Assembly: GCA_030524035.1 (NCBI GenBank)
Contig: JAUNHG010000007.1
Coordinates: 1 to 64,000, forward strand
Direction: 5' to 3'
DNA from: Kocuria sp.
Lineage (GTDB): Bacteria > Actinomycetota > Actinomycetes > Actinomycetales > Micrococcaceae
Length of the DNA: 64,000 bases
Below the pieces are notes generated by a model. It worked only from the letters and a program-made list of their open reading frames with translations. It was not told where the DNA came from and made no database searches. Positions within the stretch are counted from its first letter, which is position 1. Each line of letters begins with the position of its first letter. A program made the position numbers and the translations under genes. Positions 18,369 to 26,400 of this stretch are shown here, piece by piece.

Positions 18369-19069
18369 CGGTCCTGTTGCTCAGACTCAAAGGTCCCCAG
18401 CAGTCATGGGGCGTGACCTCGCGCTTCCAGACGCGGGAAGCCGGAACCGCGCCCAGTAAATCGGGTGTGATTGGGTTGATTGCTGCGGCTCAGGGGCGTG
18501 CTCGTGGTAGTGAACTGGTGGATTTGGCGGGGTTGGAGTTCGGAATCAGGGTGGACCAGCCAGGTGAATTGCTTAGTGATTTTCACACCGCTCGCCAAAA
18601 CAATCAGAAGAAAACCATGCTCTCCTACCGGCATTACCGTCAGGATGCGGCGTATACCGCTGCGCTGAGTGGTGATTCGGAGCTCTTGGCGGCGATTGGC
18701 GATGCTCTTGAGTCACCACGATTTCCTCTGTACCTGGGACGGCGTTCAGCACCCGCCCCGGTGGACCTACTTGGTGGCATCACTGATCACGACGACGTCG
18801 AAAGTGCCTTACGTGACCTCGAAGCTGCACCGTGGTTGGCTGCTGAATGGCACCGCAAGCAGGTGGGTCGGACTGTTTACCTGCCACTGGCCAGGGATGC
18901 GCGTGAGGGTGAGGACTCCGAATCTGTGCAGGACGTACCTGTCAGTTTTGATCCACGGCACCGCGTGTACTTGCGGCGGGGAGTGGCATGGCCGGAGCCG
19001 GTTGTTGTGGCGAATCCTGATGGTAGACAGCCGGTTGATGTCTTTTTTGAGACGGTCAAGGGGGCCTAA
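18365..19069 (+). CDS. casD: Cascade subunit Cas5e (CasD)
   Basis: This 234-aa protein begins VLLLRLKGPQQSWG and continues with FQTREAGTAPSKSGVIGLIAAAQG, the characteristic Cas5 N-terminal region. It holds the 5' handle of the crRNA at the Cse1 end of Cascade. The start overlaps cas7 (ATGA) and the stop shares one base with the cas6e ATG (TAATG). Length is as expected for type I-E Cas5. Confidence 0.94.
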   Translation: MTVLLLRLKGPQQSWGVTSRFQTREAGTAPSKSGVIGLIAAAQGRARGSELVDLAGLEFGIRVDQPGELLSDFHTARQNNQKKTMLSYRHYRQDAAYTAALSGDSELLAAIGDALESPRFPLYLGRRSAPAPVDLLGGITDHDDVESALRDLEAAPWLAAEWHRKQVGRTVYLPLARDAREGEDSESVQDVPVSFDPRHRVYLRRGVAWPEPVVVANPDGRQPVDVFFETVKGA

Positions 19070-19752
19070 TGTACTTCAGTCGTTTGGTGCTTAATCCTCA
19101 GCGGCGGCAGGCCAAGCGGTTTATGGCGGACGCACGAGCTATGCATGCGGCGGTTGAAGCTGCATTCCCCCCAGGGCTGGGTTCGCAGGAAGTGCGGAAT
19201 TTGTGGCGGCTTGACCGGGTAGAACACGAGGTGGTGTTGTATGTGGTGTCTCAACACCACCCAGATTTGCGGCATATTCAGGAGCAAGCGGGGTGGGAGT
19301 CTGCACCTGCGGATTCCACAGATTATGGGCGATTTTTGGGGTCAATTCAGCGCGGTCAACGCTATTCGTTCCGGTTGGCGGCAAATCCGGTAAAGCGTCA
19401 GTTCGTCGCAGGTGGTCGGGGTCGCGTTCTGCCGCATGTGACTGAAGAGCAGCAGATCAACTGGCTCATGACCCGTGCTGAGACTTGGGGGTTCGCAGTA
19501 TGCCCGGTGCAGGCTGCGGGTGGTATGGCTCAGGGTGTTGTTGACCAGCGGCCAGACGTTCGGGTTGTCTATCGTCAGGACGGGCATTTCCGGAAGATTG
19601 ATGATGGTGCAACTCGGATTGTTACTCAACGCCAAGTGGCATTCATGGGGACCCTGGAGGTCGTCGATGCCGGTAAGCTCCGTGAATCGCTGACCCGTGG
19701 CATGGGGCGGGGTAAAGCGTACGGCTTGGGTCTTATGACCTTAGCTCGGTGA
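19069..19752 (+). CDS. casE: crRNA-processing endoribonuclease Cas6e (CasE)
   Basis: The 227-aa RAMP protein starts MYFSRLVLNP and ends with a Gly-rich RGMGRGKAYGLGLM loop typical of Cas6e. The conserved His is likely the one in AMHAAVEAAFP (about residue 25). It cuts the pre-crRNA at the base of the repeat hairpin and stays bound to the 3' handle. The array repeat in this window has a matching CCCCGC/GCGGGG stem. Confidence 0.93.
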   Translation: MYFSRLVLNPQRRQAKRFMADARAMHAAVEAAFPPGLGSQEVRNLWRLDRVEHEVVLYVVSQHHPDLRHIQEQAGWESAPADSTDYGRFLGSIQRGQRYSFRLAANPVKRQFVAGGRGRVLPHVTEEQQINWLMTRAETWGFAVCPVQAAGGMAQGVVDQRPDVRVVYRQDGHFRKIDDGATRIVTQRQVAFMGTLEVVDAGKLRESLTRGMGRGKAYGLGLMTLAR

Positions 19753-19756
19753 TTTT

Positions 19757-20707
19757 ATGAGCGTCGGTGCTGAGCCCCCCACATCGCGTGAGCTGGGTAC
19801 GTTGAGTGACCGTTTGTCGTTTATCTATGTGGAACGGTGCACGGTCCATCGTGACGCTAACGCAGTGACGGCCACCGATGAGCGTGGCACAGTCCATATA
19901 CCTGCTGCGATCATCGGTGTTTTGCTCCTGGGTCCGGGCACACGGGTTACGCACGCGGCTATGTCTCTGTTGGGTTCATCGGGTGCCAGCGTGGCTTGGG
20001 TGGGGGAGGGAGGCGTGCGGTTCTATGCCGGTGGGCGTCCGCTGGCTCGATCCAGCCGAATGCTGGAAGCGCAGGCTAGGGCTTTCGCTAATCAGTCCAA
20101 ACGGTTGGCGGTTGCGCGTCGGATGTATGAAATTCGTTTTCCTGGAGAGGACGTTTCCTCTTTGACGATGCAGCAACTGAGGGGGCGAGAGGGAGCCAGG
20201 GTCAAGGCGGTTTATGCTGAGCATGCCGAGCGGACTGGAGTGCAGTGGCGTCGTCGTAGTTATAAGCCAGGCGAAATTCAGCAATCAGATGCAGTTAATA
20301 GGGCTCTATCCAGCGCTAACAGTTGCCTTTATGGGGTTATTGCTGCAGTTGTTCATGGGTTGGGAATGTCCCCAGGGCTTGGGTTTGTGCATGTTGGGCA
20401 TGATCAGAGTTTTCTCTATGACGTTGCTGATCTATTTAAAGCGACAACCACAATTCCTGCCGCTTTCGATGTTGTTGCGCAGGGGTCGGATGATCCGGAG
20501 AGCGACGTGCGTCGTATGCTGAGGGACCGGTTGTTCGAGTCAAAGCTCATGGAGTCATGCGTACATCAATTACGTGATCTATTTCTTACGGAAGAAGAGG
20601 CTCTTCAAGAAGCGGAACTCGTATTTTTGGATTCCATGTCCATTTGGAGTGGTCGTGGGGAAAGCCGAAGGGCCACTGGGCAAAATTACGATGTGGATGC
20701 GCCATGA
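19757..20707 (+). CDS. cas1: CRISPR adaptation integrase Cas1 (type I-E)
   Basis: The 316-aa protein has the Cas1e core. Likely metal ligands are Glu145 (in LRGREGARVK), His212 (in FVHVGHDQ) and Asp225 (in YDVADLF), with spacing equal to the E. coli set E141/H208/D221. It integrates new spacers with Cas2. It follows cas6e by 4 bp and overlaps cas2 by 4 nt (ATGA). The triad is complete, so adaptation is probably functional. Confidence 0.95.
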   Translation: MSVGAEPPTSRELGTLSDRLSFIYVERCTVHRDANAVTATDERGTVHIPAAIIGVLLLGPGTRVTHAAMSLLGSSGASVAWVGEGGVRFYAGGRPLARSSRMLEAQARAFANQSKRLAVARRMYEIRFPGEDVSSLTMQQLRGREGARVKAVYAEHAERTGVQWRRRSYKPGEIQQSDAVNRALSSANSCLYGVIAAVVHGLGMSPGLGFVHVGHDQSFLYDVADLFKATTTIPAAFDVVAQGSDDPESDVRRMLRDRLFESKLMESCVHQLRDLFLTEEEALQEAELVFLDSMSIWSGRGESRRATGQNYDVDAP

Positions 20708-21063
20708 TGGTTTTGGTGTTGTCCGCATGTCCACCTGGGTTGCGTGGTGATCTTACAAAATGGTTGATTGAGGTTTCTGCGGGAGTGTTCATTGGTCGTG
20801 TGAGCGCTCGCATTCGGGAGGAACTTTGGGAGCGAGTTAAGGGCACCGCTGGCAGTGGGCGTGCCATTTTGATTTGGAGCGCAAAAAACGAGCAACGCCT
20901 GATGTTCGATGTTCATGAACATCATTGGGACACTGTAGACCTGGATGGAGTTACGCTCATGCGCCGTCCTGCTAGGGGACAAAAGCCCAATATCTCGTCC
21001 CAGCGCCGCCCAGGTTGGAGTATTGCGGGTTCGGCGCGGCGGGCCAAACGGTTTGGCCGCTGA
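20704..21063 (+). CDS. cas2: CRISPR adaptation protein Cas2 (type I-E)
   Basis: The 119-aa product begins MMVLVLSACPPGLRGDLTKW and contains VSAGVFIGRVSARIREELWE, the Cas2e core, followed by the usual I-E C-terminal extension of Arg/Gly-rich residues. Its ATG overlaps the cas1 stop; the frame extends upstream into cas1 but that part is a shadow. Cas2 dimers bridge two Cas1 dimers during spacer insertion. The leader and array start 67 bp after its stop. Confidence 0.93.
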   Translation: MMVLVLSACPPGLRGDLTKWLIEVSAGVFIGRVSARIREELWERVKGTAGSGRAILIWSAKNEQRLMFDVHEHHWDTVDLDGVTLMRRPARGQKPNISSQRRPGWSIAGSARRAKRFGR

Positions 21064-21130
21064 TGGTAACAAGTGGCTAATATTGATGGTAGAAGGTATT
21101 GATCACTTGTAGACCTCCTAGTCAGCAAGT
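21064..21130 (+). promoter_or_regulatory. CRISPR leader
   Basis: The 67-bp stretch between cas2 and the first repeat is relatively AT-rich. It contains an inverted repeat ACAAGTG (21069-21075) / CACTTGT (21104-21110) and two direct copies of TATTGAT (21081-21087 and 21097-21103). Its position next to cas2 and the perfect first repeat argue that new spacers are added at this end. No E. coli-like IHF site is evident. Confidence 0.65.
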
Positions 21131-22377
21131 GTGCTCCCCGCGCCTGCGGGGATGAGCCGGATATAGAGAGCCTTTTCCCCTTTACGGACTTGTGCTCCCC
21201 GCGCCTGCGGGGATGAGCCCGTGAATACGGTCTCCGCGAGTTGGGCACAGGGGTGCTCCCCGCGCCTGCGGGGATGAGCCTCCGCCACATGCGCCACGGT
21301 CCGTGACGTATTGGTGCTCCCCGCGCCTGCGGGGATGAGCCCTCTTTCCATGCTGACCAGCTGGCACCGATACGGTGCTCCCCGCGCCTGCGGGGATGAG
21401 CCGCGGCGACTTGCTTGTGTTTGCAAGCGATTGCCGTGCTCCCCGCGCCTGCGGGGATGAGCCCATGTTCGAGGCAACCGCTACAAGGAAAAAACTGTGC
21501 TCCCCGCGCCTGCGGGGATGAGCCCATCAGCGATGTTATTACGCTGATACCTTTCCAGTGCTCCCCGCGCCTGCGGGGATGAGCCTGGTGTCCGCACCGG
21601 AACAACACACAATAACTTGTGCTCCCCGCGCCTGCGGGGATGAGCCCCTCGACCGTATACACCCCCTGGTACCGTGATAGTGCTCCCCGCGCCTGCGGGG
21701 ATGAGCCGTTGAGTTCTTGGGCTTTTTGCAAGGCGACCCGGTGCTCCCCGCGCCTGCGGGGATGAGCCGCCGCGTTTCGCGGCACCCGCCGTCAAGCCAG
21801 AGTGCTCCCCGCGCCTGCGGGGATGAGCCTATTTCGAGCGCGGACTGTGGTTGCTAATGGACGTGCTCCCCGCGCCTGCGGGGATGAGCCTCCGGTCTGG
21901 ACAAACGGCGGGTACGGCGCTATGTGCTCCCCGCGCCTGCGGGGATGAGCCCAGCTTGAACGCCGAGACTGCCGCCAGCTGAGCGTGCTCCCCGCGCCTG
22001 CGGGGATGAGCCCCGCACAGGGACGGACCACGACACGGTTTCGGCGTGCTCCCCGCGCCTGCGGGGATGAGCCGCTCCATAATTTTGGTGGGGGGATTCC
22101 GGGTAGTGCTCCCCGCGCCTGCGGGGATGAGCCTCGATTTGGTTAGGGAAGAACTCGCAGAACGTCGTGCTCCCCGCGCCTGCGGGGATGAGCCGACTCC
22201 TCCAGGCTGCACACTAGGTCCGGACGGGTGCTCCCCGCGCCTGCGGGGATGAGCCTGACCTTTTCGCCCATACGGCCAAGCGCCGCCAGTGCTCCCCGCG
22301 CCTGCGGGGATGAGCCTGGTACCTACAGGAGCTCCGCAACAGCTGCGGCGTGCTCCCCGCGCCTGCGGGGATGAGCC
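21131..22377 (+). CRISPR. Type I-E CRISPR array, 21 repeats and 20 spacers
   Basis: A 28-nt repeat beginning GTGCTCCCCG and ending GATGAGCC occurs 21 times without a single mismatch. Unit length is 61 (33-nt spacers) except the unit starting at 22046, which is 60 (32-nt spacer). The repeat holds a CCCCGC-GCCT-GCGGGG hairpin for Cas6e. First repeat 21131-21158, last 22350-22377. The final repeat is also perfect, so there is no degenerate distal end. I found no spacer matching another part of this window by eye. Confidence 0.99.
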
Positions 22378-22556
22378 CGACCCCCTGGATTAAAACGTCA
22401 ATCCCACCGGAAACAGCCGAGTACCTGGATCGTTTTGCTACCGCTACAGGCAAAGGCTGCGGGGCCTTGGGTGCCGAGGCGGTGTGGGGCGCACTTTGGA
22501 GAATCACCCGAATTGTAGACGTCTACACATGTGTCTATGTGATCGATGGGGAGTAA
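22378..22556 (+). pseudogene. Ribbon-helix-helix (antitoxin-like) remnant abutting the CRISPR array
   Basis: A frame open from the last repeat encodes IKTSIPPETAEYLDRF, then ATATGK, then ALGAEAVWGAL, ending with TAA at 22554. The pattern beta strand - PPETAEYLDR helix - second helix is that of CopG/RHH DNA-binding antitoxins. It has no start of its own: the array begins where the N-terminus should be. I read it as a 5'-truncated remnant. Coding status today is doubtful. Confidence 0.4.
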
Positions 22557-23097
22557 CCATGTCCCAGTACAGCGACCGATGCCCGGTCGGCCAACATAGG
22601 TCCGGAACCGTATGCCGGTATGCCGGTTCGTCGCGACCCGAACCAAGCTACCCCAGCCCTCCCTCTGGAAGCTCTGGTCTAGCATCGGGGGGGGCTCGAG
22701 CAGACGCGACGGTATCGGTATCGGCTTGCCGCAGTATCAGTGGGAGTCGACGGCCTCGACGTCCTGGCGGCGTTCATTCTGGCTGCGGTCTGGGATGGCA
22801 ACCCCGACGCCATCAACACCGGGACAATTCTGTTCGCCGTCTTGCTTATGTTGCTTCCCCCCCGGTTTGGGAGTTTGGCTGACGCACACCTGCACCGCAT
22901 GGAATGGAACCAGGGAAGGGCGTTGTGCCAGAGCTTGCTACGGTCTGCGACGGTGCGGCACCCCTGAACACAGCAGGAGCGCTCAGCCCCTCACGCTACC
23001 CGAAGGCGTGGCGTTGTTGTCTTGGGGAGTTGCCGTCTTGAACATTTGGATTTTTCTTAGCGCCGCCCTGTAGGGGCCTGTCCACTAACGATTGTTC
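22557..23097. other. Degenerate stretch after the CRISPR array
   Basis: No convincing intact gene. An ATG at 22559 after GGGGAG opens a frame with a Cys/Arg-rich start (SQYSDRCPVGQHRSG) that loses plausibility after about 60 codons. From about 22740 a different frame reads a hydrophobic, protein-like segment (GLDVLAAFILAAVWDG, then ILFAVLLMLLPPRFG) up to 22967. Such frame jumping looks like an eroded membrane-protein gene. The remainder is featureless. Confidence 0.4.
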
Positions 23098-23211
23098 ATG
23101 GGCCTGTCGGTGCCGGCTACTGGCCGTCAGGACGCCGCCGAGTACGTCGCTGGCCGTATCGGCTCTGATGAGCTGGTGGCCCGCGCGCGTGCACGTTGTG
23201 GCCTCGACTGA
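23098..23211 (+). CDS. Short antitoxin-like ORF preceding a Fic remnant
   Basis: The 37-codon ORF reads RQDAAEYVAGRIGSDELVARARARCG in its second half (shown here only as the motif RQDAAEYVAG and DELVARARAR). This resembles the small antitoxins encoded directly upstream of actinobacterial Fic/Doc toxins. It is shorter than usual antitoxins at its N-terminus and has no clear ribosome site. It overlaps the start of the Fic remnant by 14 bp, the normal operon layout. Since the toxin is broken, this is probably a relic. Confidence 0.45.
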   Translation: MGLSVPATGRQDAAEYVAGRIGSDELVARARARCGLD

Positions 23212-23418
23212 GTTTGTAGACCCGTATCTCGATCCCGAGGCGGGTGTGCTGAGGAACAGGGTCGGCGCACGGACGAAGGTAGCCCTCGATGAAGTCGATC
23301 GGTGACCTTGATGAGTTGCGCGCGATCCACCGTTATCTGTTTCAGGACGTCTATGACTGGGCGGGTGACGCTACGCACCGACAGACGGACCTTCGCCGTT
23401 CATGGTGGCGTCGACTAG
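23198..23418 (+). pseudogene. Fic/Doc-family protein, frameshifted and truncated
   Basis: Frame 1 from GTG 23198 encodes EFVDPYLDPEAGVLRNRVGARTK before a TGA at 23303. The next recognisable part, IGDLDELRAIHRYLFQDVYDWAGD, lies in another frame from 23289, and RTFAVHGGVD then appears in a third frame, ending at TAG 23418. These are consecutive pieces of the N-terminal half of an actinobacterial Fic protein. The catalytic HPFxxGNGR motif is absent. A deletion of about 20 codons plus frameshifts explains it. It is therefore non-functional. Confidence 0.7.
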
Positions 23419-23463
23419 ACCACTCTCGGAGGGCGCAGACGCCAACCGGGCTGAGGATGTTCA

Positions 23464-23625
23464 GCGCCCGGCTACGCGACACCTGAAGATTTTGAAGAGA
23501 CTCGCTCCATTCTTGAAGAGTCAGATGCATTTGCTCAATTTGTTGGCGGATTAATTGCCCTCTGTGGTGCAGGGGAGCAGAGTTTTGAGCATAACCTTCG
23601 ATACTCAGTAAAAATAAAACCATAG
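23464..23625 (+). pseudogene. Unidentified C-terminal gene remnant
   Basis: A frame without a start codon encodes YATPEDFEETRSILEESD, then FAQFVGGLIALCGAG and a SFEHNLRYSV end, closing at TAG 23623. The composition and lower GC look like real coding sequence. I do not recognise the family. It directly follows the Fic remnant and is likely the tail of another lost gene. Confidence 0.35.
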
Positions 23626-23628
23626 TTT

Positions 23629-23871
23629 TTACCTGTTATATTCCTCACTATAACCCGTTGTATTATTCAAGCCATCCAAGGTTCGCGTGAGTAGATCGAG
23701 TATCAGCTCCGTGTTTTCATGATGCGGAGGATCCACCCATCTGACCCGCACAGAACAGTTTTGTAAGCTTTTCTGTGGATGATGCCAGTCACTTGCACCA
23801 TCATGCCCCAGTAAATATTTTCCCGGAGTGTTGAGTTTTAGGGCTAAGCGGCATTGATGGAGTGATATCAA
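23629..23871 (-). CDS. Hypothetical short ORF, 80 codons
   Basis: A minus-strand frame from a TTG start encodes a mixed-charge protein with VRVRWVDPPHHENTELILD in the middle. Composition is protein-like but no family is recognised. An AAGGA lies only about 3 nt before the start, too close. The region is AT-rich and lies between gene remnants, so it could be another fragment or chance. Kept because nothing else occupies this interval. Confidence 0.25.
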   Translation of the reverse strand: MISLHQCRLALKLNTPGKYLLGHDGASDWHHPQKSLQNCSVRVRWVDPPHHENTELILDLLTRTLDGLNNTTGYSEEYNR

Positions 23872-24008
23872 TATTCCTTAACATAGAATTTGTGGGGACC
23901 TTGGAAGATGCACAGGAATTTGATCTGATGGATTTCAGTTCATAGTTTCTCCTGTGGCTTCCGGTTTTTACCGGAGGCTCCTTCATCCCCTATCTGGAAG
24001 GTTTTCTT

Positions 24009-24605
24009 GTGAAGAAGATCGTTATTTCTTCTGCATTGGCTTTAGGGCTGGCGGGCGGTATTGCCGCTCCTGCAACAGCGGCATCGGGCCCGGTGGAGCG
24101 TCCCCAGGGTCAACCATCCCAGGGTGTCCCTACCCCTGTGCCGTCAGGTGAAACTGCCCCCTCCAGTGGCACTTCCTCTGCGGATACTTATGAGCAGACC
24201 GAGGCTGTTGCCGAGGAGATGCTGCGCCTGATGAACGAGGAGCGTGCAAAAGAGGGCTCCCAGCCACTGACTCAAGTGGACGCGCTGGACAAAATTGCAG
24301 GTGACTGGAGCGGTGTCATGGCCCAGGAAAACAACCTGTACCACAACCCGAATTTCGGGGAGCAGACTTTCGCCACCGGCGCTAACAGTGCTGCCGAAAA
24401 CGTTGCCTACGGGTCCCTCACCCCGGAAGACCCCAAAGAATTCGCCAAGAGCCTGTTTGACCAGTGGATGAATAGCCCCGGTCACCGCGCCAACATCATG
24501 AATGGCAGCTCTAATGCCATCGGTTTTGGTGTGGCCATTGATTCACAGGGCGGGTACTACGCAACCCAGAACTTCGCGAGCTACAGCAAACTGCCCAATT
24601 CCTGA
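24009..24605 (+). CDS. Secreted CAP (SCP/PR-1-like) domain protein
   Basis: The 198-aa protein has a clear Sec signal peptide (1-25: MKK, hydrophobic core, APATAA cleavage area). A Pro/Ser/Thr-rich linker (about 26-58) precedes a CAP domain (about 60-196) with LMNEERAKEGSQPL, a His in NLYHNPNF, AAENVAYG and the signature WMNSPGHRANIMN. CAP proteins of bacteria (YkwD type) act outside the cell; enzymatic activity is unsettled. GTG start 7 nt after GGAAGG. It stands alone after an AT-rich gap and is followed by a possible terminator. Confidence 0.88.
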   Translation: MKKIVISSALALGLAGGIAAPATAASGPVERPQGQPSQGVPTPVPSGETAPSSGTSSADTYEQTEAVAEEMLRLMNEERAKEGSQPLTQVDALDKIAGDWSGVMAQENNLYHNPNFGEQTFATGANSAAENVAYGSLTPEDPKEFAKSLFDQWMNSPGHRANIMNGSSNAIGFGVAIDSQGGYYATQNFASYSKLPNS

Positions 24606-24621
24606 CGCTGGGTAGCGGTCG

Positions 24622-24662
24622 GGGGTTCGGGTTCACCTTCTGGGGTTATTGACCCGAGCCCC
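24622..24662 (+). terminator. Possible terminator after the CAP-domain gene
   Basis: GGGGTTCGGG (24622-24631) can pair with CCCGAGCCCC (24653-24662), with one G-U pair. The loop is long (21 nt) and there is no strong T run afterwards, so it is only a candidate. Confidence 0.35.
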
Positions 24663-24802
24663 TGATCACCGCTCAATGCTTCGCGATTTCAAGAGGTGAT
24701 GTGCCGGTGGCCGGTGAGGCGCGGTATTCTCAGCGTCGAGCCCACGGGTCAAACCACGTGTGGGCCGCTTCCGTAAAAACGCCAGCAAAGATAGAGCCAT
24801 CT

Positions 24803-25327
24803 GTGAGCGAAACCAACACCATCAAAGTGCTGACCACCGGCGGTACAGTGGACAAAATCTATTCGCTTGCTGGGGAGCTTGAAATCGGCGACCCCGCCGC
24901 ACCGGACATCCTGGGTATCGTGCGCCCAACATTCTCATTCACCGTCGATTCCGTCTTGCGTAAAGACAGCCTGGATCTGACTGACGACGACCGCCAGCTG
25001 CTCTGCGATCACCTGAACCAGGTGACAGAAAAACGCGTGGTCATCACCCACGGCACGGACACCATGACGGTAACTGCCGACTACCTCCAGGCCCACGCGC
25101 GCAACCTGACGGACAGAGTTGTTGTTTTTACCGGAGCTATGCAGCCAGCGTCGCTGAAAGTGACCGACTCACATTTCAACCTGGGTGCGGCTTTCGCAGC
25201 GGTTCAGTTGTTAGACCCGGGAATTTACATTGCAATGAGCGGACGAATCTTCCCTGTCGGCTCAGTAATTAAGGACCGTGCCCAAGGACAGTTCGTGGCA
25301 GTCACCACAGACAGTGAGCACTCATAA
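24803..25327 (+). CDS. Short asparaginase-family protein (N-terminal domain only)
   Basis: The 174-aa protein contains the asparaginase signatures IKVLTTGGTVDK (about 7-18) and VITHGTDTMT (about 77-86), carrying the nucleophile Thr and the second Thr-Asp pair. It ends after the N-terminal alpha/beta domain. Full asparaginases are about 320-350 aa, but stand-alone short proteins of 160-180 aa are a known group. A GTG at 24701 with a nearby AAGAGGTG would add 34 residues of unconserved sequence; I prefer GTG 24803 by family length, though its ribosome site is poor. Function as an amidohydrolase is likely but unproven for this short form. Confidence 0.75.
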   Translation: MSETNTIKVLTTGGTVDKIYSLAGELEIGDPAAPDILGIVRPTFSFTVDSVLRKDSLDLTDDDRQLLCDHLNQVTEKRVVITHGTDTMTVTADYLQAHARNLTDRVVVFTGAMQPASLKVTDSHFNLGAAFAAVQLLDPGIYIAMSGRIFPVGSVIKDRAQGQFVAVTTDSEHS

Positions 25328-25883
25328 AACCATCCTACGAGTGGGTCACGTATGCATCCGTGACACTTCATGACACAACGGTGTACTCATAAGCCAATTT
25401 TTGTGTCCACTAAACCGCGTATATCTACGTCAAAATACGTCCCCACTTAGGTATACGAAATTTGATGTTTTTGCCCAGAAGACTAGTGAGTAACGGGGTA
25501 AACCCCTCAGTCAGACCACGAATTTCCAACTATCACCGTTATGTGGTGCCCTCATGAAAGAGGTGCCTGCTTAAGGTGCTGTCCTGGGGTGAATCTGACA
25601 CGATTTCATACAACGGCTCGGTATCACGCTGTTGAAGCCCTACGGTAATTCGTTCTACCGTCCGGCTGTTGTGACTGAGTCTCGGCGCGCCGAGCATCGG
25701 GGGGTGCAGGGCGCGGCGACCGGCTCGTCGAATCTGGGGAGAGACGGCGAGCCGACGGGGTTGGAATTAGTCGGGGGGCTAATTCCAACCCCTATGCCAT
25801 TTTTGACCCGGATCGCAGCCTCCGACTACCATTGGCCATGCTGTTCGTAGCGTGCCGGTTGGTTCCGCTTTGGCGAACAGCGG
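25328..25883. other. Intergenic region before tRNA-Ser(GCT)
   Basis: About 556 bp without a convincing gene. The first 270 bp is AT-rich and may be promoter-like. The second half is GC-rich with an open frame 25632-25850 encoding an Arg/Gly-rich sequence of no known family and no ribosome site. It holds a perfect hairpin (listed separately). Being next to a tRNA gene, it could be a scar of a former integrated element, but no integrase or repeat of the tRNA end is visible. Confidence 0.4.
25757..25792. repeat. Perfect 14-bp inverted repeat (hairpin)
   Basis: GGGGTTGGAATTAG (25757-25770) and its exact complement CTAATTCCAACCCC (25779-25792) flank an 8-nt loop TCGGGGGG. A short T run (TATGCCATTTTT) follows 8 nt later. 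It may be a transcription terminator or a relic of a mobile element. No gene ends close before it. Confidence 0.75.
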
Positions 25884-25972
25884 GGAGACGTGCCAGAGCG
25901 GCCGAATGGACTTCACTGCTAATGAAGGGCCCGGCGAAAGTTGGGCCGGGGGTTCAAATCCCCCCGTCTCCG
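25884..25972 (+). tRNA. tRNA-Ser (anticodon GCT)
   Basis: The 7-bp acceptor stem GGAGACG / CGTCTCC closes an 89-nt cloverleaf with anticodon loop containing GCT (ACTGCTAA), a long variable arm (GGGCCCGGCGAAAGTTGGGCC region) and a GGTTCAAATCC T-arm. The long variable arm and anticodon identify tRNA-Ser for AGC/AGU. Discriminator base is G. Confidence 0.96.
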
Positions 25973-25997
25973 CGTTTATCCCCGTGGTGGGGTACTT

Positions 25998-26030
25998 GAG
26001 ATCCCTGGGCCTTCATGGTCCGGGGATCTC
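25998..26030 (+). terminator. Terminator after tRNA-Ser
   Basis: GAGATCCCTGGGCC and GGTCCGGGGATCTC form a 14-bp stem with two G-U pairs around a TTCAT loop, 26 bp after the tRNA end. The tract after it is weak (GTGCTTTCC). Confidence 0.6.
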
Positions 26031-26109
26031 GTGCTTTCCGCACCGAAAGCTCGTAAAATTCATGTCACAACCGCCCTGGCCCGAGCGTTACGCAGGAAGG
26101 GAGCTCTTG

Positions 26110-26382
26110 ATGAGTATCACGAAAAAGGAATATGGGTTCCTTGTGGGGTCACACTGGGTGGAGGTAGTCGGCAAAACCGCGGCAATCCACCCACAGTGGG
26201 GCCTTGTTGTCGACGGAGCCCCGGCTGACACTGTCAACCAGTCCGGAAAATTTTCCTTATCTACTGAAATTGACGGAAAAACCCTCACCGCGCATATTCA
26301 CCAAGGATTATTTGGCCCCGTGGAGATTATCGTGCACCTAGGTGATCAAAAAGTCTTCCAAGCGACCGGTTTCCTTGCGTAA
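26110..26382 (+). CDS. Hypothetical protein, 90 aa
   Basis: I do not recognise a family. The product is small, soluble and beta-rich: YGFLVGSHWVEVVG, WGLVVDG, then a C-terminal GLFGPVEIIVHLGD. ATG 26110 is supported by GGAAGGGAG about 6 nt upstream; the frame is open further back through the tRNA but that is not coding. It stands alone between tRNA-Ser and the convergent prolyl oligopeptidase gene, whose stop is only 18 bp away. A small cytosolic beta-barrel or lipocalin-like fold is conceivable. Confidence 0.65.
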   Translation: MSITKKEYGFLVGSHWVEVVGKTAAIHPQWGLVVDGAPADTVNQSGKFSLSTEIDGKTLTAHIHQGLFGPVEIIVHLGDQKVFQATGFLA

Positions 26383-26400
26383 TCTCTAGCGGTGGCCTAT

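Noticed and set aside
20922-22507. Several minus- and plus-strand open frames across the CRISPR array with repeated SSPQARGA / RRRGEH or LPAPAGM motifs
   Set aside because: They are translations of the 28-bp repeats in different frames, a well-known artefact of GC-rich arrays; no start site or conserved domain.
25632-25850. 72-codon plus-strand frame before tRNA-Ser
   Set aside because: No ribosome site, spans the 14-bp perfect hairpin and matches no family; kept only as part of the intergenic description.
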